Source: Apilactobacillus apinorum (lineage in GTDB: Bacteria > Bacillota > Bacilli > Lactobacillales > Lactobacillaceae). From it: a stretch of DNA of 64,000 bases. A program made the position numbers and the translations under genes. The DNA is taken from assembly GCF_001281175.1 (NCBI RefSeq), contig NZ_KQ440396.1, positions 124,001-188,000 on the forward strand, written 5' to 3'. Below, one piece after another: positions 25,423 through 36,324 of this stretch (positions are counted from its first letter, which is position 1; every line of letters starts with the position of its first letter). Below the pieces are notes generated by a model. That model was not told the origin of the DNA. It saw only the letters and a program-made list of their open reading frames with translations, and did no database searches.

Positions 25423-27486
25423 TTATTTTAAGCCGCTATCTGATTGAACGTACTTCCAATATGCTTGATAAATTTGTTCGGCCAAATTAACATTATTACT
25501 TTCTGCGTTACTTGGTAAGTTAGGAATTGCCACAACTACAACTACTTGTGGATTCTTTGATGGTGAGAATGAACCTAAACTTAAAGTAACTGTTTCCACT
25601 GGTTTTGAACCCTTTTTACCACTAGAGTAGAAAGTTTGGGCAGTACCAGTCTTTGCTGAAATTGATGGTCTAACAGTATTTAAAGTGATACCAGTTCTGT
25701 ATTCATTTGTTCCATGAACTACTTTATAAAAACCATCTGTTACAACTTTTCTTTGAGCATCAGTCATATCAACTTTATTCAATACTGTTGGTGTAACCGT
25801 ATATTTAACTCTACCTAATTTACCATCTTTATTAGATTCACGAATACTTTGCACAATATGTGGTTCAATTCTATATCCACCATTCGCAATAGTAGAAATA
25901 TATTGTGCTACTTGAATTGGAGTATACGCATCATAATTTCCATAAGATAAATCAAGCGCTTTACCAATGTTAGCTGATCCACCAGGACCTTGAATCCCCT
26001 TTGTTTCACCCGGTAAATCAATACCAGTTAAAACTCCTAATCCAAATTGATTAAAGTATCCACGCATAATGTTAAATACATTAGGATTCATTGTAAGTGG
26101 GGCTCCAGAATAGTAATTAAACTTAGCTTCTTTCATTGCCAATTGCATCATATATGAGTTTGATGACACTTCAAGTGCTGTAGATGCATCTAAAGAAATA
26201 TCATGATTTCCATCTTGGTTAAACCATGATGCTTTTTTAATTCCACCAGTAATAATTGGCTTATCAGTCAAAGTAGAATTAGTTGGTGTAATTACCTTAT
26301 CCATTAACGCGCCGGATACCATTGCACCTTTTACAACTGACCCCATTACAATTGAACTATTAATTGTCCCTAAAGCATTTGGTGTCAACTTACCAGTTTC
26401 AGGATTACGACTAACACCTGCTAAACCAATAATAGCACCATTATTAGGATTCATGACGACTGCATATGCTCCAGTTGAATTACCAGTATTTCTATCAGCA
26501 TTTTCCACTAAGCTTTGAATTTTCTTCTCGAATTCAGAATTGATGGTTAATTGTAAGTTATCACCTTTTTGACCACCATATTGCTTAATAGCTTTATCAA
26601 GACTACCACTTTTAATTAAAGTTTGTGATTTAGAACCGCGTAAAGTTGATTCATATTTAGCTTCCAAATAACTTTGTCCAACACTGTCATTTCTAGAATA
26701 GCCTTCCGCTAACAGTGTATTGATACGATCACTTGGCAATCCAACTCGTTCTGAGGAAACAGTTCCAACAATGCTTTGAATTGCATCCCCATTTGGATAT
26801 TCTCTAGTCCAACTATCACCAATTTGAACTCCAGGCATTTCTGATAGATGTTCACCTACTTCGGCTAATTCCTTTGTAGTGACTCCTGAAGATTTAATAT
26901 ATGTGGTAGATAATTGATATGATCCACTCATTTTTTGAAAAATTGCCGCTGCATTACGAGTTTTCTTATCAGTACTGTATAGCTTTTCTTTTATTACTTT
27001 TGCCAATTCTTGAATATATTGATCACTGGTAGAAGTTCCTTTTGCAAATGTCATACTATCAATAACTTTTTGCAAGTTATCAGGATTAGATAAATAAAAT
27101 TCTGCTTCTTGTCTAGGCGTTAAGGTTGAGTAATCAACACTTAAATATTCTCCTAACTTGTTGGCAATTTTATATAAAGTAGCACTAGTAACACTCAATC
27201 CCTTAGTGTATTGAATAGCTTGGTGTGCTTTATTTCCAACTAAGACACGCCCAGTAGAGTCGTATATCATCCCTCTTTGAACATTTCCAAGTTTAACTGA
27301 ATTGTCTGAACGACTAACTTCTGCTTTATATTGGTTTCCATTAACTACTTGCAAGTAAGCCAATTGGATTACTAGGATTGCAAATAATACCCCAACAACA
27401 GTTAATATTATATTTAATCTAAATGGAACTTTCGTATCAGCTCCACGATCCCTATGATGGAATATTTTTTGTAAAAAACTATTCAA
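25423..27486 (-). CDS. Class B penicillin-binding protein 2 (elongation transpeptidase)
   Basis: Peptidoglycan DD-transpeptidase with a short cytoplasmic end, one membrane helix (about 25-48), a PBP-dimerisation domain (about 65-300) and the transpeptidase domain. The three active-site motifs are S383-V-V-K386, S441-S-N443 and K612-T-G-T. At 687 residues with no C-terminal PASTA domains it fits the PBP2b/PbpA elongasome type rather than the divisome PBP2x. The start is TTG at 27486, 11 bases after AAGGAG. It is divergent from yfhO, with 98 bases between them that must hold both promoters; none stands out clearly. Confidence 0.94.
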   Translation of the reverse strand: MNSFLQKIFHHRDRGADTKVPFRLNIILTVVGVLFAILVIQLAYLQVVNGNQYKAEVSRSDNSVKLGNVQRGMIYDSTGRVLVGNKAHQAIQYTKGLSVTSATLYKIANKLGEYLSVDYSTLTPRQEAEFYLSNPDNLQKVIDSMTFAKGTSTSDQYIQELAKVIKEKLYSTDKKTRNAAAIFQKMSGSYQLSTTYIKSSGVTTKELAEVGEHLSEMPGVQIGDSWTREYPNGDAIQSIVGTVSSERVGLPSDRINTLLAEGYSRNDSVGQSYLEAKYESTLRGSKSQTLIKSGSLDKAIKQYGGQKGDNLQLTINSEFEKKIQSLVENADRNTGNSTGAYAVVMNPNNGAIIGLAGVSRNPETGKLTPNALGTINSSIVMGSVVKGAMVSGALMDKVITPTNSTLTDKPIITGGIKKASWFNQDGNHDISLDASTALEVSSNSYMMQLAMKEAKFNYYSGAPLTMNPNVFNIMRGYFNQFGLGVLTGIDLPGETKGIQGPGGSANIGKALDLSYGNYDAYTPIQVAQYISTIANGGYRIEPHIVQSIRESNKDGKLGRVKYTVTPTVLNKVDMTDAQRKVVTDGFYKVVHGTNEYRTGITLNTVRPSISAKTGTAQTFYSSGKKGSKPVETVTLSLGSFSPSKNPQVVVVVAIPNLPSNAESNNVNLAEQIYQAYWKYVQSDSGLK

Positions 27487-27584
27487 AACAATCTAACTCC
27501 TTATATCTTATCTGTTTAACGTTATTTTAATATGTTTATTGTATACTATTAGTTAGTTAGTATCGAAACAAGGATGTGCTCATT

Positions 27585-30191
27585 ATGATTAATAAATTAA
27601 AATTATTCTGTCAAAAACACTACTTATATCTCCTAAGCTTCTTTATACCATTTACAATTATTACATTTTACTTTGCATATCGCAATATGTTTCCCTTCGG
27701 TAATAGTAGTATTCTTACGGTAGATTTAGGACAACAGTATATAGATTTTTTTGCTTATTTTCGTAGAACCCTATTAAATCACAATTTTAGTGATATTTTT
27801 TATTCATTTTCAAATGGATATGGCGGTGAAATGATTGGAATTTGGGCATACTATTTAATGAGTACTATCAATTTAATCCTGCTTATCTTTCCAGCTAAAT
27901 TTATAAATGCTGCCATTTTACTAATTACAGTAATTAAATATGCACTAAGTGGTTTGACGTTTTCAATCTTCTTAAAAAATCAAAAAATTAAAAACAATCT
28001 TTTAATTATTTCTTTATCTATCGCATATTCTATGAATGGATGGATGATTGCCAACCAGCTTAATATCATGTGGCTTGACGGAGTTATCCTACTGCCACTA
28101 ATACTAATGGGGATTGATCGAATATTAAATAACCAAAAACCATCTTTATTTATCATTTCCTATTTTGGCATTATCGTCATTAATTATTATATTGCTTACA
28201 TGATTAGTATATTTATTGCTGTTTATGTAATATTCTCTCTATATATAAAACATATTAATTTTAAAGTAACCTTAATTAAACTTAGTAAAATTACTGTATC
28301 AGTAATCATTTCTATATTATTATCATCATTTATCTTAATCCCTAATTTAATTGAGCTTAAAAGCGGTAAAGCATCATATACCCTTTTGAATATGAAACCA
28401 AATATCGAATATAATCCACTATTCATGGTAACAAAGCTATTTAATGGAAGTTTTAACTTCTCACAAATGCCAAGTGGATATCCTAATATATTCGTAGGTT
28501 CCATTGCAATTATCGGATTTTTAGCCTTTTTTGGTATTTCAGGCATTAGGTTAAAACATAAAATTGCAGTACTAATAGTAACAGTATTTTTATTAGTATC
28601 GATGTTTTTCCAACCGCTTGACTTAATATGGCATGCGTTCCAGTTTCCAATTTGGTATCCTTACAGATTCTCATTCATATTTTGTTTTTGGATCATCTAT
28701 ATTGCTGCACTTGGCTTAAATAATTTAGGCAATGAGATTAAATCAAAAACAATTATAGTTTCTGCATTATTAATCATCCCTGCATTTGTATATACAGCTA
28801 TTGAAATTAATAAATTCAATTATATGAATATTACCAAATATATCATTTCATTATCCTTTATCGCTATTAGTTTCTTAATTATCCATCTATCAAACAAGCG
28901 CAGTATATATTACTTTATTTGTTTGTTAATAATCACGATTGGTGATATGGGAATGAATATGTTCACATCATTAAATGGTATTTCTTATGTTTCAAATGAT
29001 GACTATATTAGATATACTTCCTTGTTAAACTCACACGTCGAAGCTATTCAGAAATCAGATTCATCATTTTATAGAATCAGCAAAGACTTTTACAGGACCA
29101 GAGATGATACTATTGAAACAAACTTCTTCGGTGGCTCCGCTTTTTCTTCTACTATTCAAAAAAATACTACTGATTTTAATAACAATATTGGAAGTGCTTA
29201 TACATCTGGATCAATTGATTATTCCAACGGAACGTTAGTTACTGACTCAATATTAAATTTTAAATATTTCATTAATACATCAACGCTTAAACATCAATAC
29301 TCTATGATTCAAAAAACCAGTAATAGAAATGATATATTAAAGCACGAGCTTCAAAGAATCGATGTTTTTCAAACCTTTAAATCCAACAGTAATTTACCTA
29401 CTATTTACAGTACTAGTAGCAAAGTCTTTAACAAAATTAATGCAGTTGATCCCATTGATTATCAAAATCAAATGGTTAAAAATATATCAACTACCAATCA
29501 AGATGTATTCAGTGATATAAATAATTATTCTATTGCTTCACAAAACATAAATAAGGTTAATTCAATTAATAACCAAGTAATCAAAAAGAACAACTTATTA
29601 AAAGAAGCTACTATTACTGTTAATTACAAAGAACAAAAGAATAAAGTTCCATATCTTTTGATTCCATCGAATATGAACCAAACTAACGCTTCGATTACAG
29701 TAAATAACGAAGATTTATATTTACCGGATAAGTTTGATAGTAATTTTGTGGTAAGTCTCCCTAACAATAAACGTAATCAAATTAAGATTAAACTTAACAC
29801 CAACCAAATTTATACTGGCAACTTCAAATTAGTCAATCTTGATTTTAGAAAGTATCTAAATCAGACTAAATATATTAGAAGTCAAAATAATCATATCAGC
29901 TTCAAAAATAATACATTTAAGGCTGAAATAACTACTACAAAACATAATAATTCTATTTCAACGTCAATCCCATATTCCAATGGATGGCATTTAAGTATTG
30001 ACGGTAAAAAATATCAAATTAGAAAAATTAATAATCAATTTATAGGAGTTGACCATTTAACGCCTGGTAAACACAAATTAGTATTATCATTCTACCCTAA
30101 TGGATTAAACCTAGGCATTATCATCAGCTTAATCACCCTCATTATTTTAATAATAATATCAATATTAATGCATAAAAAAAGAGAATCGTAA
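27585..30191 (+). CDS. YfhO family membrane protein, probable GT-C type glycosyltransferase
   Basis: Large integral membrane protein of 868 residues with about a dozen hydrophobic helices and a long extracellular C-terminal region ending in one more helix and a basic tail. The DLGQQYIDFFAYFRR segment near residue 50 is the conserved acidic loop of the family, and SFSNGYGGEMIG follows. YfhO proteins of Bacillus and Listeria glycosylate teichoic acids using undecaprenyl-linked sugars. The ATG at 27585 is taken as the start; a GTG at 27576 lies too close to AAGGA. Base composition is like its neighbours. Its partner glycosyltransferases are not in the window. Confidence 0.9.
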   Translation: MINKLKLFCQKHYLYLLSFFIPFTIITFYFAYRNMFPFGNSSILTVDLGQQYIDFFAYFRRTLLNHNFSDIFYSFSNGYGGEMIGIWAYYLMSTINLILLIFPAKFINAAILLITVIKYALSGLTFSIFLKNQKIKNNLLIISLSIAYSMNGWMIANQLNIMWLDGVILLPLILMGIDRILNNQKPSLFIISYFGIIVINYYIAYMISIFIAVYVIFSLYIKHINFKVTLIKLSKITVSVIISILLSSFILIPNLIELKSGKASYTLLNMKPNIEYNPLFMVTKLFNGSFNFSQMPSGYPNIFVGSIAIIGFLAFFGISGIRLKHKIAVLIVTVFLLVSMFFQPLDLIWHAFQFPIWYPYRFSFIFCFWIIYIAALGLNNLGNEIKSKTIIVSALLIIPAFVYTAIEINKFNYMNITKYIISLSFIAISFLIIHLSNKRSIYYFICLLIITIGDMGMNMFTSLNGISYVSNDDYIRYTSLLNSHVEAIQKSDSSFYRISKDFYRTRDDTIETNFFGGSAFSSTIQKNTTDFNNNIGSAYTSGSIDYSNGTLVTDSILNFKYFINTSTLKHQYSMIQKTSNRNDILKHELQRIDVFQTFKSNSNLPTIYSTSSKVFNKINAVDPIDYQNQMVKNISTTNQDVFSDINNYSIASQNINKVNSINNQVIKKNNLLKEATITVNYKEQKNKVPYLLIPSNMNQTNASITVNNEDLYLPDKFDSNFVVSLPNNKRNQIKIKLNTNQIYTGNFKLVNLDFRKYLNQTKYIRSQNNHISFKNNTFKAEITTTKHNNSISTSIPYSNGWHLSIDGKKYQIRKINNQFIGVDHLTPGKHKLVLSFYPNGLNLGIIISLITLIILIIISILMHKKRES

Positions 30192-30206
30192 TCGATTCTC
30201 TTTTTT
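30175..30206. terminator. Bidirectional intrinsic terminator between yfhO and greA
   Basis: Perfect stem AAAAAAGAGAATCG/CGATTCTCTTTTTT with a 4-base loop. The left arm and loop contain the yfhO stop codon. It serves yfhO on the plus strand and greA on the minus strand. Confidence 0.93.
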
Positions 30207-30208
30207 AT

Positions 30209-30685
30209 TTATTTAACTTCAATGATTTTAACTTTCATATCACCAGCTGGGATTGAAATGATAACTTCTTCATTTACTTTGTGTCCCAATAAAGCTTTAG
30301 CAATTGGTGAGTCGTTTGAAATCTTACCTGATAATGGGTCTGATTCAGCAGATCCAACAATTTGATAAGTTTCAGGTTCTTCATCTGGAAGTTCTTTAAA
30401 TGTGACTTCTTTACCAACGTTAACAACATCATCTTCTAATTCGCTGCTATCTACAACATCAGCATATTGAAGCATATGCTCTACTTTAGCAATTTCGCTT
30501 TCTAACATACTTTGTTCGTTTTTAGCTGCTTCATATTCAGAATTTTCTGATAAATCACCATAACTTCTAGCGATTTTAATTCTTTCAATGATTTGAGGAC
30601 GTTGATTTAATCTTAAATCTTCTAATTCAGCTTCTAGGTTCTTTTTACCTTCAGCTGTCATAGGAAATGTTTCATCTTTTGCCAT
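30209..30685 (-). CDS. greA: Transcription elongation factor GreA
   Basis: Rescues backtracked RNA polymerase by stimulating transcript cleavage. An N-terminal coiled coil (residues 1-75) carries the acidic tip DLSENSEYEAAK, and the C-terminal FKBP-like domain ends with SPIAKALLGHKVNEEV. At 158 residues it is standard. It is the last gene of pheS-pheT-mltG-udk-greA, and the mltG-udk-greA order is conserved in Lactobacillales. The terminator follows 3 bases past the stop. Confidence 0.97.
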   Translation of the reverse strand: MAKDETFPMTAEGKKNLEAELEDLRLNQRPQIIERIKIARSYGDLSENSEYEAAKNEQSMLESEIAKVEHMLQYADVVDSSELEDDVVNVGKEVTFKELPDEEPETYQIVGSAESDPLSGKISNDSPIAKALLGHKVNEEVIISIPAGDMKVKIIEVK

Positions 30686-30704
30686 CTTGTAAATCTCCTT
30701 TTAA

Positions 30705-31379
30705 CTAAATTGTTGTATCAATATTATCTATAACTTTATTATTCCCATGTTTTACTAAAATTGATTGAATTTTTGTAGTTAATAAATCAATAGCAACTTG
30801 GTTCTTTCCACCTTCAGGAACGATAATATCAGCATATCGTTTACTTGGTTCAACGAATTGATTATACATAGGTCTAACTGTTTCAAGGTATTGTTGTATA
30901 ACTTCATCCAAAGTACGACCACGTTCCTTAGTATCCCTTTGAATTCTTCTTAAGATTCTAATGTCGTCATCAGTATCAACGAACACTTTAATGTCCATTA
31001 AGTCTCTCAAACGCTTATCATCTAAAATTAGAATTCCTTCAAGAATAATAACATCTCTTGGTTCTTGTGTCACTGTTTCAGTGCTACGATTCAATTGAGT
31101 GTAGTCATAAACAGGTTTTTCGATTGATTCATAATTTAAAAGCTTATTCAAATGTTCTAACAATAAATCACTATCAAAGGCTAATGGATGATCATAGTTA
31201 GTTTCTTCTCTTTCAGCCATAGTCTTATGAGATTGATCCTTGTAATAAGAATCTTGTTGCAAAATCATAATTGAATGACCTAATAATTGATTAAAAATGG
31301 CACGACTAACTGTGGTCTTACCACTACCTGAACCACCTGTAACTCCAATAACAACGGGACGCTTTTTCTTTTCTACCAT
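30705..31379 (-). CDS. udk: Uridine kinase
   Basis: Phosphorylates uridine and cytidine for pyrimidine salvage. The P-loop is [13 protein letters not shown] near the N-terminus. [16 protein letters not shown] and DYTQLNRS are substrate-binding signatures, and the LID segment reads [12 protein letters not shown]. The 224-residue length is normal. It follows mltG by 22 bases and precedes greA by 19. Confidence 0.96.
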   Translation of the reverse strand: MVEKKKRPVVIGVTGGSGSGKTTVSRAIFNQLLGHSIMILQQDSYYKDQSHKTMAEREETNYDHPLAFDSDLLLEHLNKLLNYESIEKPVYDYTQLNRSTETVTQEPRDVIILEGILILDDKRLRDLMDIKVFVDTDDDIRILRRIQRDTKERGRTLDEVIQQYLETVRPMYNQFVEPSKRYADIIVPEGGKNQVAIDLLTTKIQSILVKHGNNKVIDNIDTTI

Positions 31380-31401
31380 AATATTCTCTCCATAAAACGA
31401 T

Positions 31402-32526
31402 TTATCTCATAACACTATCATTATCAAACAACAAATTAGTACTTACATCAGTATTATAATATTTAACTTTTTTATTACTAGTATTTACACTATATGCAAA
31501 ATAAGACTTTACCATATCTCTTGGATGTAAAACAGCTACTAAAGATTTTGTAGTTGGATTACTAATTGGACCTGGTCCCATCCCAGTATATTGATAAAGA
31601 TTATAAGCAGAAGTACTATCATAATCTTTTTTAGTAAGCACCTGAATCGATGATTTACCATTAGCATACTTAACTGCTGACTTTACATCAAGTGGTAAAT
31701 TACTGTTCAATCGATTATACAATACTCCGGCTATTTTTTGTCTATCAATTTTTCCAACATGATTAACTTCAATGAAGGAAGCTAGTGTAAGTGCTTCATC
31801 AACTGTTAAATTTTGTTTCTTTATTTCTTTATAATATGGACTTACTTCTTGATTTGTCTTTGCAATCATTTGATTAACAATTTGTTTTAATGACACATTA
31901 TTTTGCGAATTATAAGTGGCTGGATATAAATATCCTTCCAAAATATACTTTTTATTTTTAGATTTAAAGGCAGATCCTAGTAGTTGTGGGTACTTTGCTT
32001 TTAATTCTTTCAAGTATGTTTTATCGCTAATTAATTTCAAGAAATCATCACTTGAGAAACGACTACGTTGTTGAACAGTTTTAGCAATTTCGCTAATTGT
32101 ATCACCTTCACGAACTAACATGCGTCCATATATTCCTTGTAGTGGTTGATCAGAACCACCCTTGGTTAATCTATCAGCAATTGTTTGTAAACTCATTGAA
32201 GGAGATAGTTCATAATATCCTGCTTTCAAGTCAGCATAATTATGACTATTAACAAAATAATCGAAAACCAATCCACTTTTAACAATCTTGCTATCTTGTA
32301 ATATTGAACCAATTTTCTTATCAGAAGCACCCAAAGGAATTTGCACTTGAATCAAATCATTATTTTTAGGATTAAGTGGTTTTAAAGATTCTTTTACGTA
32401 CTGGTGACCTACTATAAAAATACATGTACCAAGTACAACCAAAATCGCAATGATACTTAGTGAAATCTTTTTACCTAGATTTGAATGCTTCTTTTCGAAA
32501 TCATTTGTCTTTTTATCTTCGCTCAA
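31402..32526 (-). CDS. mltG: Endolytic murein transglycosylase MltG (YceG-like)
   Basis: Membrane-bound lytic transglycosylase that trims or terminates nascent glycan strands. Cytoplasmic residues 1-20 precede one membrane helix (about 21-42). A LysM-like segment follows, then the YceG catalytic domain with [10 protein letters not shown] at 197-206 and the active-site Glu253 in LASFIEVNH. The residues after the Glu differ from the common EKE form. Further on, [17 protein letters not shown] and the C-terminal [17 protein letters not shown] are conserved. The start is TTG at 32526 after GGGGGA. It follows pheT by 21 bases with no terminator. Confidence 0.94.
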   Translation of the reverse strand: MSEDKKTNDFEKKHSNLGKKISLSIIAILVVLGTCIFIVGHQYVKESLKPLNPKNNDLIQVQIPLGASDKKIGSILQDSKIVKSGLVFDYFVNSHNYADLKAGYYELSPSMSLQTIADRLTKGGSDQPLQGIYGRMLVREGDTISEIAKTVQQRSRFSSDDFLKLISDKTYLKELKAKYPQLLGSAFKSKNKKYILEGYLYPATYNSQNNVSLKQIVNQMIAKTNQEVSPYYKEIKKQNLTVDEALTLASFIEVNHVGKIDRQKIAGVLYNRLNSNLPLDVKSAVKYANGKSSIQVLTKKDYDSTSAYNLYQYTGMGPGPISNPTTKSLVAVLHPRDMVKSYFAYSVNTSNKKVKYYNTDVSTNLLFDNDSVMR

Positions 32527-32547
32527 AATAATTCCCCCATCTAGATT

Positions 32548-34959
32548 CTAACGAATTTCGACATTGAATTCTTTTTCAAGATTTCTTTGTACTTTTTCCA
32601 TAGCACTATTAACGTCTTCGTCAACTAATGTATCATGCTTGTTTTGGAATGTTAATGAATATGCTAATGATTTTTTATCATCAGGAACATGTTCACCTTC
32701 ATATAAATCAAATAGCTTAACATCAGTAAGATATGCTCCACCACGTTTAACGATGACATCAACAATATCGTCATTTTCAATATCTTTGTCGATTAACATT
32801 GCGATATCTCTCTTGATTGATGGGTATTTTGATACTAGTTCATAACTTTGTTCTTGTTTTGGTAAATCAATGATTGTTTGAAGATTTAGATCAAAGACAT
32901 ATGTGTCATTAATTTTAAATTCTTTTGCAACCTTTGGATGTACTTGTCCCACAAAACCAACATAGTGCCCATGTACAAACACATCAGCTGTTCTTCCAGG
33001 ATGCATTTCATCATATTCACTATTTGCTTTATAGGTAATTTGTCCGTCAAAACCAATTGTTGATAAGTATTCTTCAACAATTCCTTTAATTTGATAAAAA
33101 TCAACTTTTTGTTCTGGTTGATTCCATGACACTTCATTCATTGAACCAGAAATTGCACCAGCAATATGTTCAATTTCGTCTGGTCTAACTTGCTTGTCAT
33201 CCTTTTTGTAGAATACACGACCTTGTTCATAAAGTGCAACGTTTTCAACTTTTCTAGCTTGATTATATGCGATATCATCTAACAATCCAGAAACTAAGTT
33301 CATTCTTAAAGTAGTGTGATCGCTACTCATTGGATAACTTAAATCTGTTTCTTCAGATGAATCCATCATAAACATTTTGGCTTTATCAGAAGTTGTTAAT
33401 GCGTATGAAATAGCATGAGTTAATCCAAATCCTTCAAGTAATTTTCCAGATTTTCTAATTAATGATTGTTCTTCATTTAATCCACCGGTTGTCATCGTGG
33501 TTGTTGGTAAAGTACTTGGTAAATTATCATATCCATAAATTCTTGCTACTTCTTCAATTAAGTCTGCTTGAATATGAATGTCACCACGTCTTGTTGGCAC
33601 AACAACGTGCATATTATCATTTGATACTTCTACTTCGAAACCAAGTCTCTTAAAGATATCTGTAATATCATCAATAGAAAGACTAGTTCCTAAAACGTGA
33701 TTTATTCTTTCAGAAGTAATATCGATTTCGACTTTTTTAGCATCATACTTGCTACCTACCAATGTATCACTTGCTACTTCACCGTTAGCAATAATTCTTG
33801 CCATTTCTGAAGCTGATGAAAGTACATTTTCAAGTCCCATTGGGTCAACGCCTCTTTCAAAACGTTGAGAAGCGTCAGTATGAATTACATGCTTTCTAGC
33901 CATTTTTCTAACCTTAATTGGATCAAAAATAGCACATTCAAAAACAACATTTTTGGTATCTGTAGTGATTGAAGAATCTAGTCCTCCCATTACACCAGCC
34001 ATTGCAATTGCACCATTATCATCTGAAACAACGATATCATTGCTGTCTAATTCCACTTCATTTTCATCTAAAGTAGTAATCTTTTCATCATCACGAGCAT
34101 AGCGCACTTCGATGCTTCCAGATAATTTATCTAAATCATAAGCATGCATAGGTTGACCAAATTTCAACATGCTATAGTTTGTGATATCAACAATGTTGTT
34201 TACTGGTTTAATTCCGGCATTCCACAATCTTACTTGCATCCAAATAGGACTTGGCTTAACTTCAACATTATTCACTACTTGATTCAAATAACTCCATGCA
34301 ATCTCATTATCAATTTTGCTGTTAATTTGATCACTGGTCTTTTTATCTGAAGTTTCTGTTACTTTATCAATATCAAATTTAAATGGTTTATTGTAAATAG
34401 CAGCTAAATCTCTAACAGTTCCGTAAATACTTAACATATCACCACGATTAGGTGTTACATCTAAATCAATTAAGGCATCATCCATACCTAAGTATTTAAA
34501 TACATCATCACCTAATGTTGCATCTTCAGGTAAGAAGTAAATTCCATCTGCCCATTCTTTTGGTACAACGTCTTTAGGATATCCAATTTCGTCCAATGCA
34601 CATAACATTCCGTTTGATTGAATTCCTCGCATTTTTGATTTCTTAATCTTCATATTGTCTGCGACTCTTGCTCCAGATAAAGCAGCAATTACGTTTTTAC
34701 CAACTTGTGCATTAGGTGCTCCACAAACAATTTGAACTGGTTCATCTTCACCAACATCTACTTGGCAGACATGTAAATGATCTGAGTCAGGATGGTCTTC
34801 CATTCCAACAATCTTTCCTACAACGATTTTCTTAAGTCCTTCGCTAGGTTTGATTACTGAATCAACTTCTACAGATGAACGTTCGATTTTTTCTGCTAAG
34901 TCATCAGCTGATACATCTAAATCGATATATTCCTTTAGCCAATCGTATGAAATTTTCAT
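32548..34959 (-). CDS. pheT: Phenylalanine-tRNA ligase beta subunit
   Basis: Large subunit of the heterotetrameric PheRS. An N-terminal EMAP-type tRNA-binding domain (about 40-150, with HPDSDHLHVCQVD) is followed by the B3/B4 editing domain with DVTPNRGDMLS, the B5 domain, the catalytic-like domain and the C-terminal anticodon-binding FDX-ACB domain (SKYPSIKRDIAML). At 803 residues it is full length. It follows pheS by 12 bases, under T-box control. Confidence 0.97.
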   Translation of the reverse strand: MKISYDWLKEYIDLDVSADDLAEKIERSSVEVDSVIKPSEGLKKIVVGKIVGMEDHPDSDHLHVCQVDVGEDEPVQIVCGAPNAQVGKNVIAALSGARVADNMKIKKSKMRGIQSNGMLCALDEIGYPKDVVPKEWADGIYFLPEDATLGDDVFKYLGMDDALIDLDVTPNRGDMLSIYGTVRDLAAIYNKPFKFDIDKVTETSDKKTSDQINSKIDNEIAWSYLNQVVNNVEVKPSPIWMQVRLWNAGIKPVNNIVDITNYSMLKFGQPMHAYDLDKLSGSIEVRYARDDEKITTLDENEVELDSNDIVVSDDNGAIAMAGVMGGLDSSITTDTKNVVFECAIFDPIKVRKMARKHVIHTDASQRFERGVDPMGLENVLSSASEMARIIANGEVASDTLVGSKYDAKKVEIDITSERINHVLGTSLSIDDITDIFKRLGFEVEVSNDNMHVVVPTRRGDIHIQADLIEEVARIYGYDNLPSTLPTTTMTTGGLNEEQSLIRKSGKLLEGFGLTHAISYALTTSDKAKMFMMDSSEETDLSYPMSSDHTTLRMNLVSGLLDDIAYNQARKVENVALYEQGRVFYKKDDKQVRPDEIEHIAGAISGSMNEVSWNQPEQKVDFYQIKGIVEEYLSTIGFDGQITYKANSEYDEMHPGRTADVFVHGHYVGFVGQVHPKVAKEFKINDTYVFDLNLQTIIDLPKQEQSYELVSKYPSIKRDIAMLIDKDIENDDIVDVIVKRGGAYLTDVKLFDLYEGEHVPDDKKSLAYSLTFQNKHDTLVDEDVNSAMEKVQRNLEKEFNVEIR

Positions 34960-34971
34960 TAGTATCTCTCC

Positions 34972-36012
34972 TTAATTAAATTGCGATAAGAATCTTACAT
35001 CGTTCAAATAAAAATCACGAATGTCTTCTACGCCATATTTCAACATTGCAAAACGGTCTGGTCCTAATCCAAATGCGAATCCACCATAAACGTCCGCATC
35101 AACACCAGCCATCTTTAATACGTTAGGGTGAACCATTCCAGCACCTAAGACTTCAATCCAACCAGAGTGCTTACATACGTCACAACCCTTACCATCACAT
35201 TTGAAACAAGTAACATCAGCTTCAACTGAAGGTTCAGTAAATGGGAAATAACTTGGTCTTAATCTAATATCATATTTATCACCGAATAGTTGATGTAATA
35301 AATATTCAAGTGTTCCTTTTAAATCACCCATTGTAATATTTTTATCAATTACAATTCCTTCAACTTGATGGAATTGGTGTGAGTGAGTTGGGTCATCAGT
35401 ATCTCTACGATATACGACCCCTGGTGAAATCATTTTTAGAGGGCCCTTAGAAAAATCGTGTTTTTCTAAAGTTCTAGCTTGCATTGGAGAAGTTTGCGTT
35501 CTCATTAAAATTTCTTTTGTAATGTAGAAAGTATCTTGCATATCTCTTGCGGGATGATCTTTAGGAAGATTCATCATTTCAAAGTTATACTTGTCTTCTT
35601 CTACTTCTGGACCACTCTTAACTTCATATCCCATACCAATGAACATGTCACAAATATCATCAATAATTGATTGAATAACATGAGGGTGTCCCTTGGTTAC
35701 AGGTGTACTTGGTAAAGTAACGTCAATTTTTTCAGCTGATAATTGTGCTTCTAAAGCTTTTTCTTCTAATTCAACAAGCTTAGTATCTAATGCATTTTGA
35801 ATATCATCTCTGATTTGGTTTGCATAGCTACCAACTTCTGGTCTTTTTTCTACAGGTAGGTCCTTAATTCCTCTCAACGCTTGAGTAATAGGTCCTTTTT
35901 TACCAAGTAGATTTACTCTTATTTCTTTTGTTATTTCGTTAACATCAGTTGCTTCTTGAATTTGCTTAATTCCGTCATCACGCAACTTTGTTAAATCATC
36001 TTCTAAAGACAT
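34972..36012 (-). CDS. pheS: Phenylalanine-tRNA ligase alpha subunit
   Basis: Catalytic subunit of PheRS, a class II aminoacyl-tRNA synthetase. An N-terminal coiled coil (1-90) binds tRNA. Class II motifs include [21 protein letters not shown], motif 2 region [13 protein letters not shown] and [18 protein letters not shown], and motif 3 [17 protein letters not shown]. The 346-residue length is typical. It is preceded by a phenylalanine T-box riboswitch, so it should be induced when tRNA-Phe is uncharged. Confidence 0.98.
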   Translation of the reverse strand: MSLEDDLTKLRDDGIKQIQEATDVNEITKEIRVNLLGKKGPITQALRGIKDLPVEKRPEVGSYANQIRDDIQNALDTKLVELEEKALEAQLSAEKIDVTLPSTPVTKGHPHVIQSIIDDICDMFIGMGYEVKSGPEVEEDKYNFEMMNLPKDHPARDMQDTFYITKEILMRTQTSPMQARTLEKHDFSKGPLKMISPGVVYRRDTDDPTHSHQFHQVEGIVIDKNITMGDLKGTLEYLLHQLFGDKYDIRLRPSYFPFTEPSVEADVTCFKCDGKGCDVCKHSGWIEVLGAGMVHPNVLKMAGVDADVYGGFAFGLGPDRFAMLKYGVEDIRDFYLNDVRFLSQFN

Positions 36013-36029
36013 AAAATTCTCCTCTCATT

Positions 36030-36278
36030 TCAACAAAAAAAGCCTCATCCCAAAGGGACGAAGCTTCGCGGTACCACCCTAGTTTATGAATAATAATATA
36101 CAACTATTCATACACTTAAGTTCCATAACGGTGGACTACCGGATTATTTTTCGTTATTAATTAACTCCCAATATCAGTTCAGAAAACGAATTCAGCTGAT
36201 GGTGTGATTACTCTCAACATAATGTAATCTTTCTGTTAATCTAATGAATCAGCTTACTACTTTTTCTTCAACACATTT
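36030..36278 (-). promoter_or_regulatory. T-box riboswitch, phenylalanine (specifier UUC)
   Basis: The pheS leader contains a full T-box. The conserved AGGGTGGTACCGCG box is at 36067-36080. In Stem I the AGTA element (AAAGTAGTAAG) faces GAA-TTC, giving the specifier codon TTC at 36188-36190, which reads tRNA-Phe. The GCTGAT/ATCAGC arms of Stem I are clear. A terminator stem follows at 36042-36064. Uncharged tRNA-Phe should stabilise the antiterminator and turn on pheST. Confidence 0.95.
36034..36064 (-). terminator. T-box regulated terminator before pheS
   Basis: Stem GCTTCGTCCC with GGGATGAGGC and a U7-8 tail on the minus strand, between the T-box sequence and the pheS ribosome-binding site. 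Its 5' arm is adjacent to the T-box, allowing competition with the antiterminator. Confidence 0.93.
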
Positions 36279-36284
36279 AACTAA

Positions 36285-36313
36285 ATAATAGCTTAATTTC
36301 AGCCTTTGGTCAA
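36285..36313 (-). promoter_or_regulatory. Promoter of the pheST T-box transcript
   Basis: TTGACC (36308-36313), 17-base spacer, TATTAT (36285-36290) on the minus strand. It begins 12 bases after the stop of the upstream regulator gene. Confidence 0.85.
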
Positions 36314-36324
36314 GCTTATTTGAA

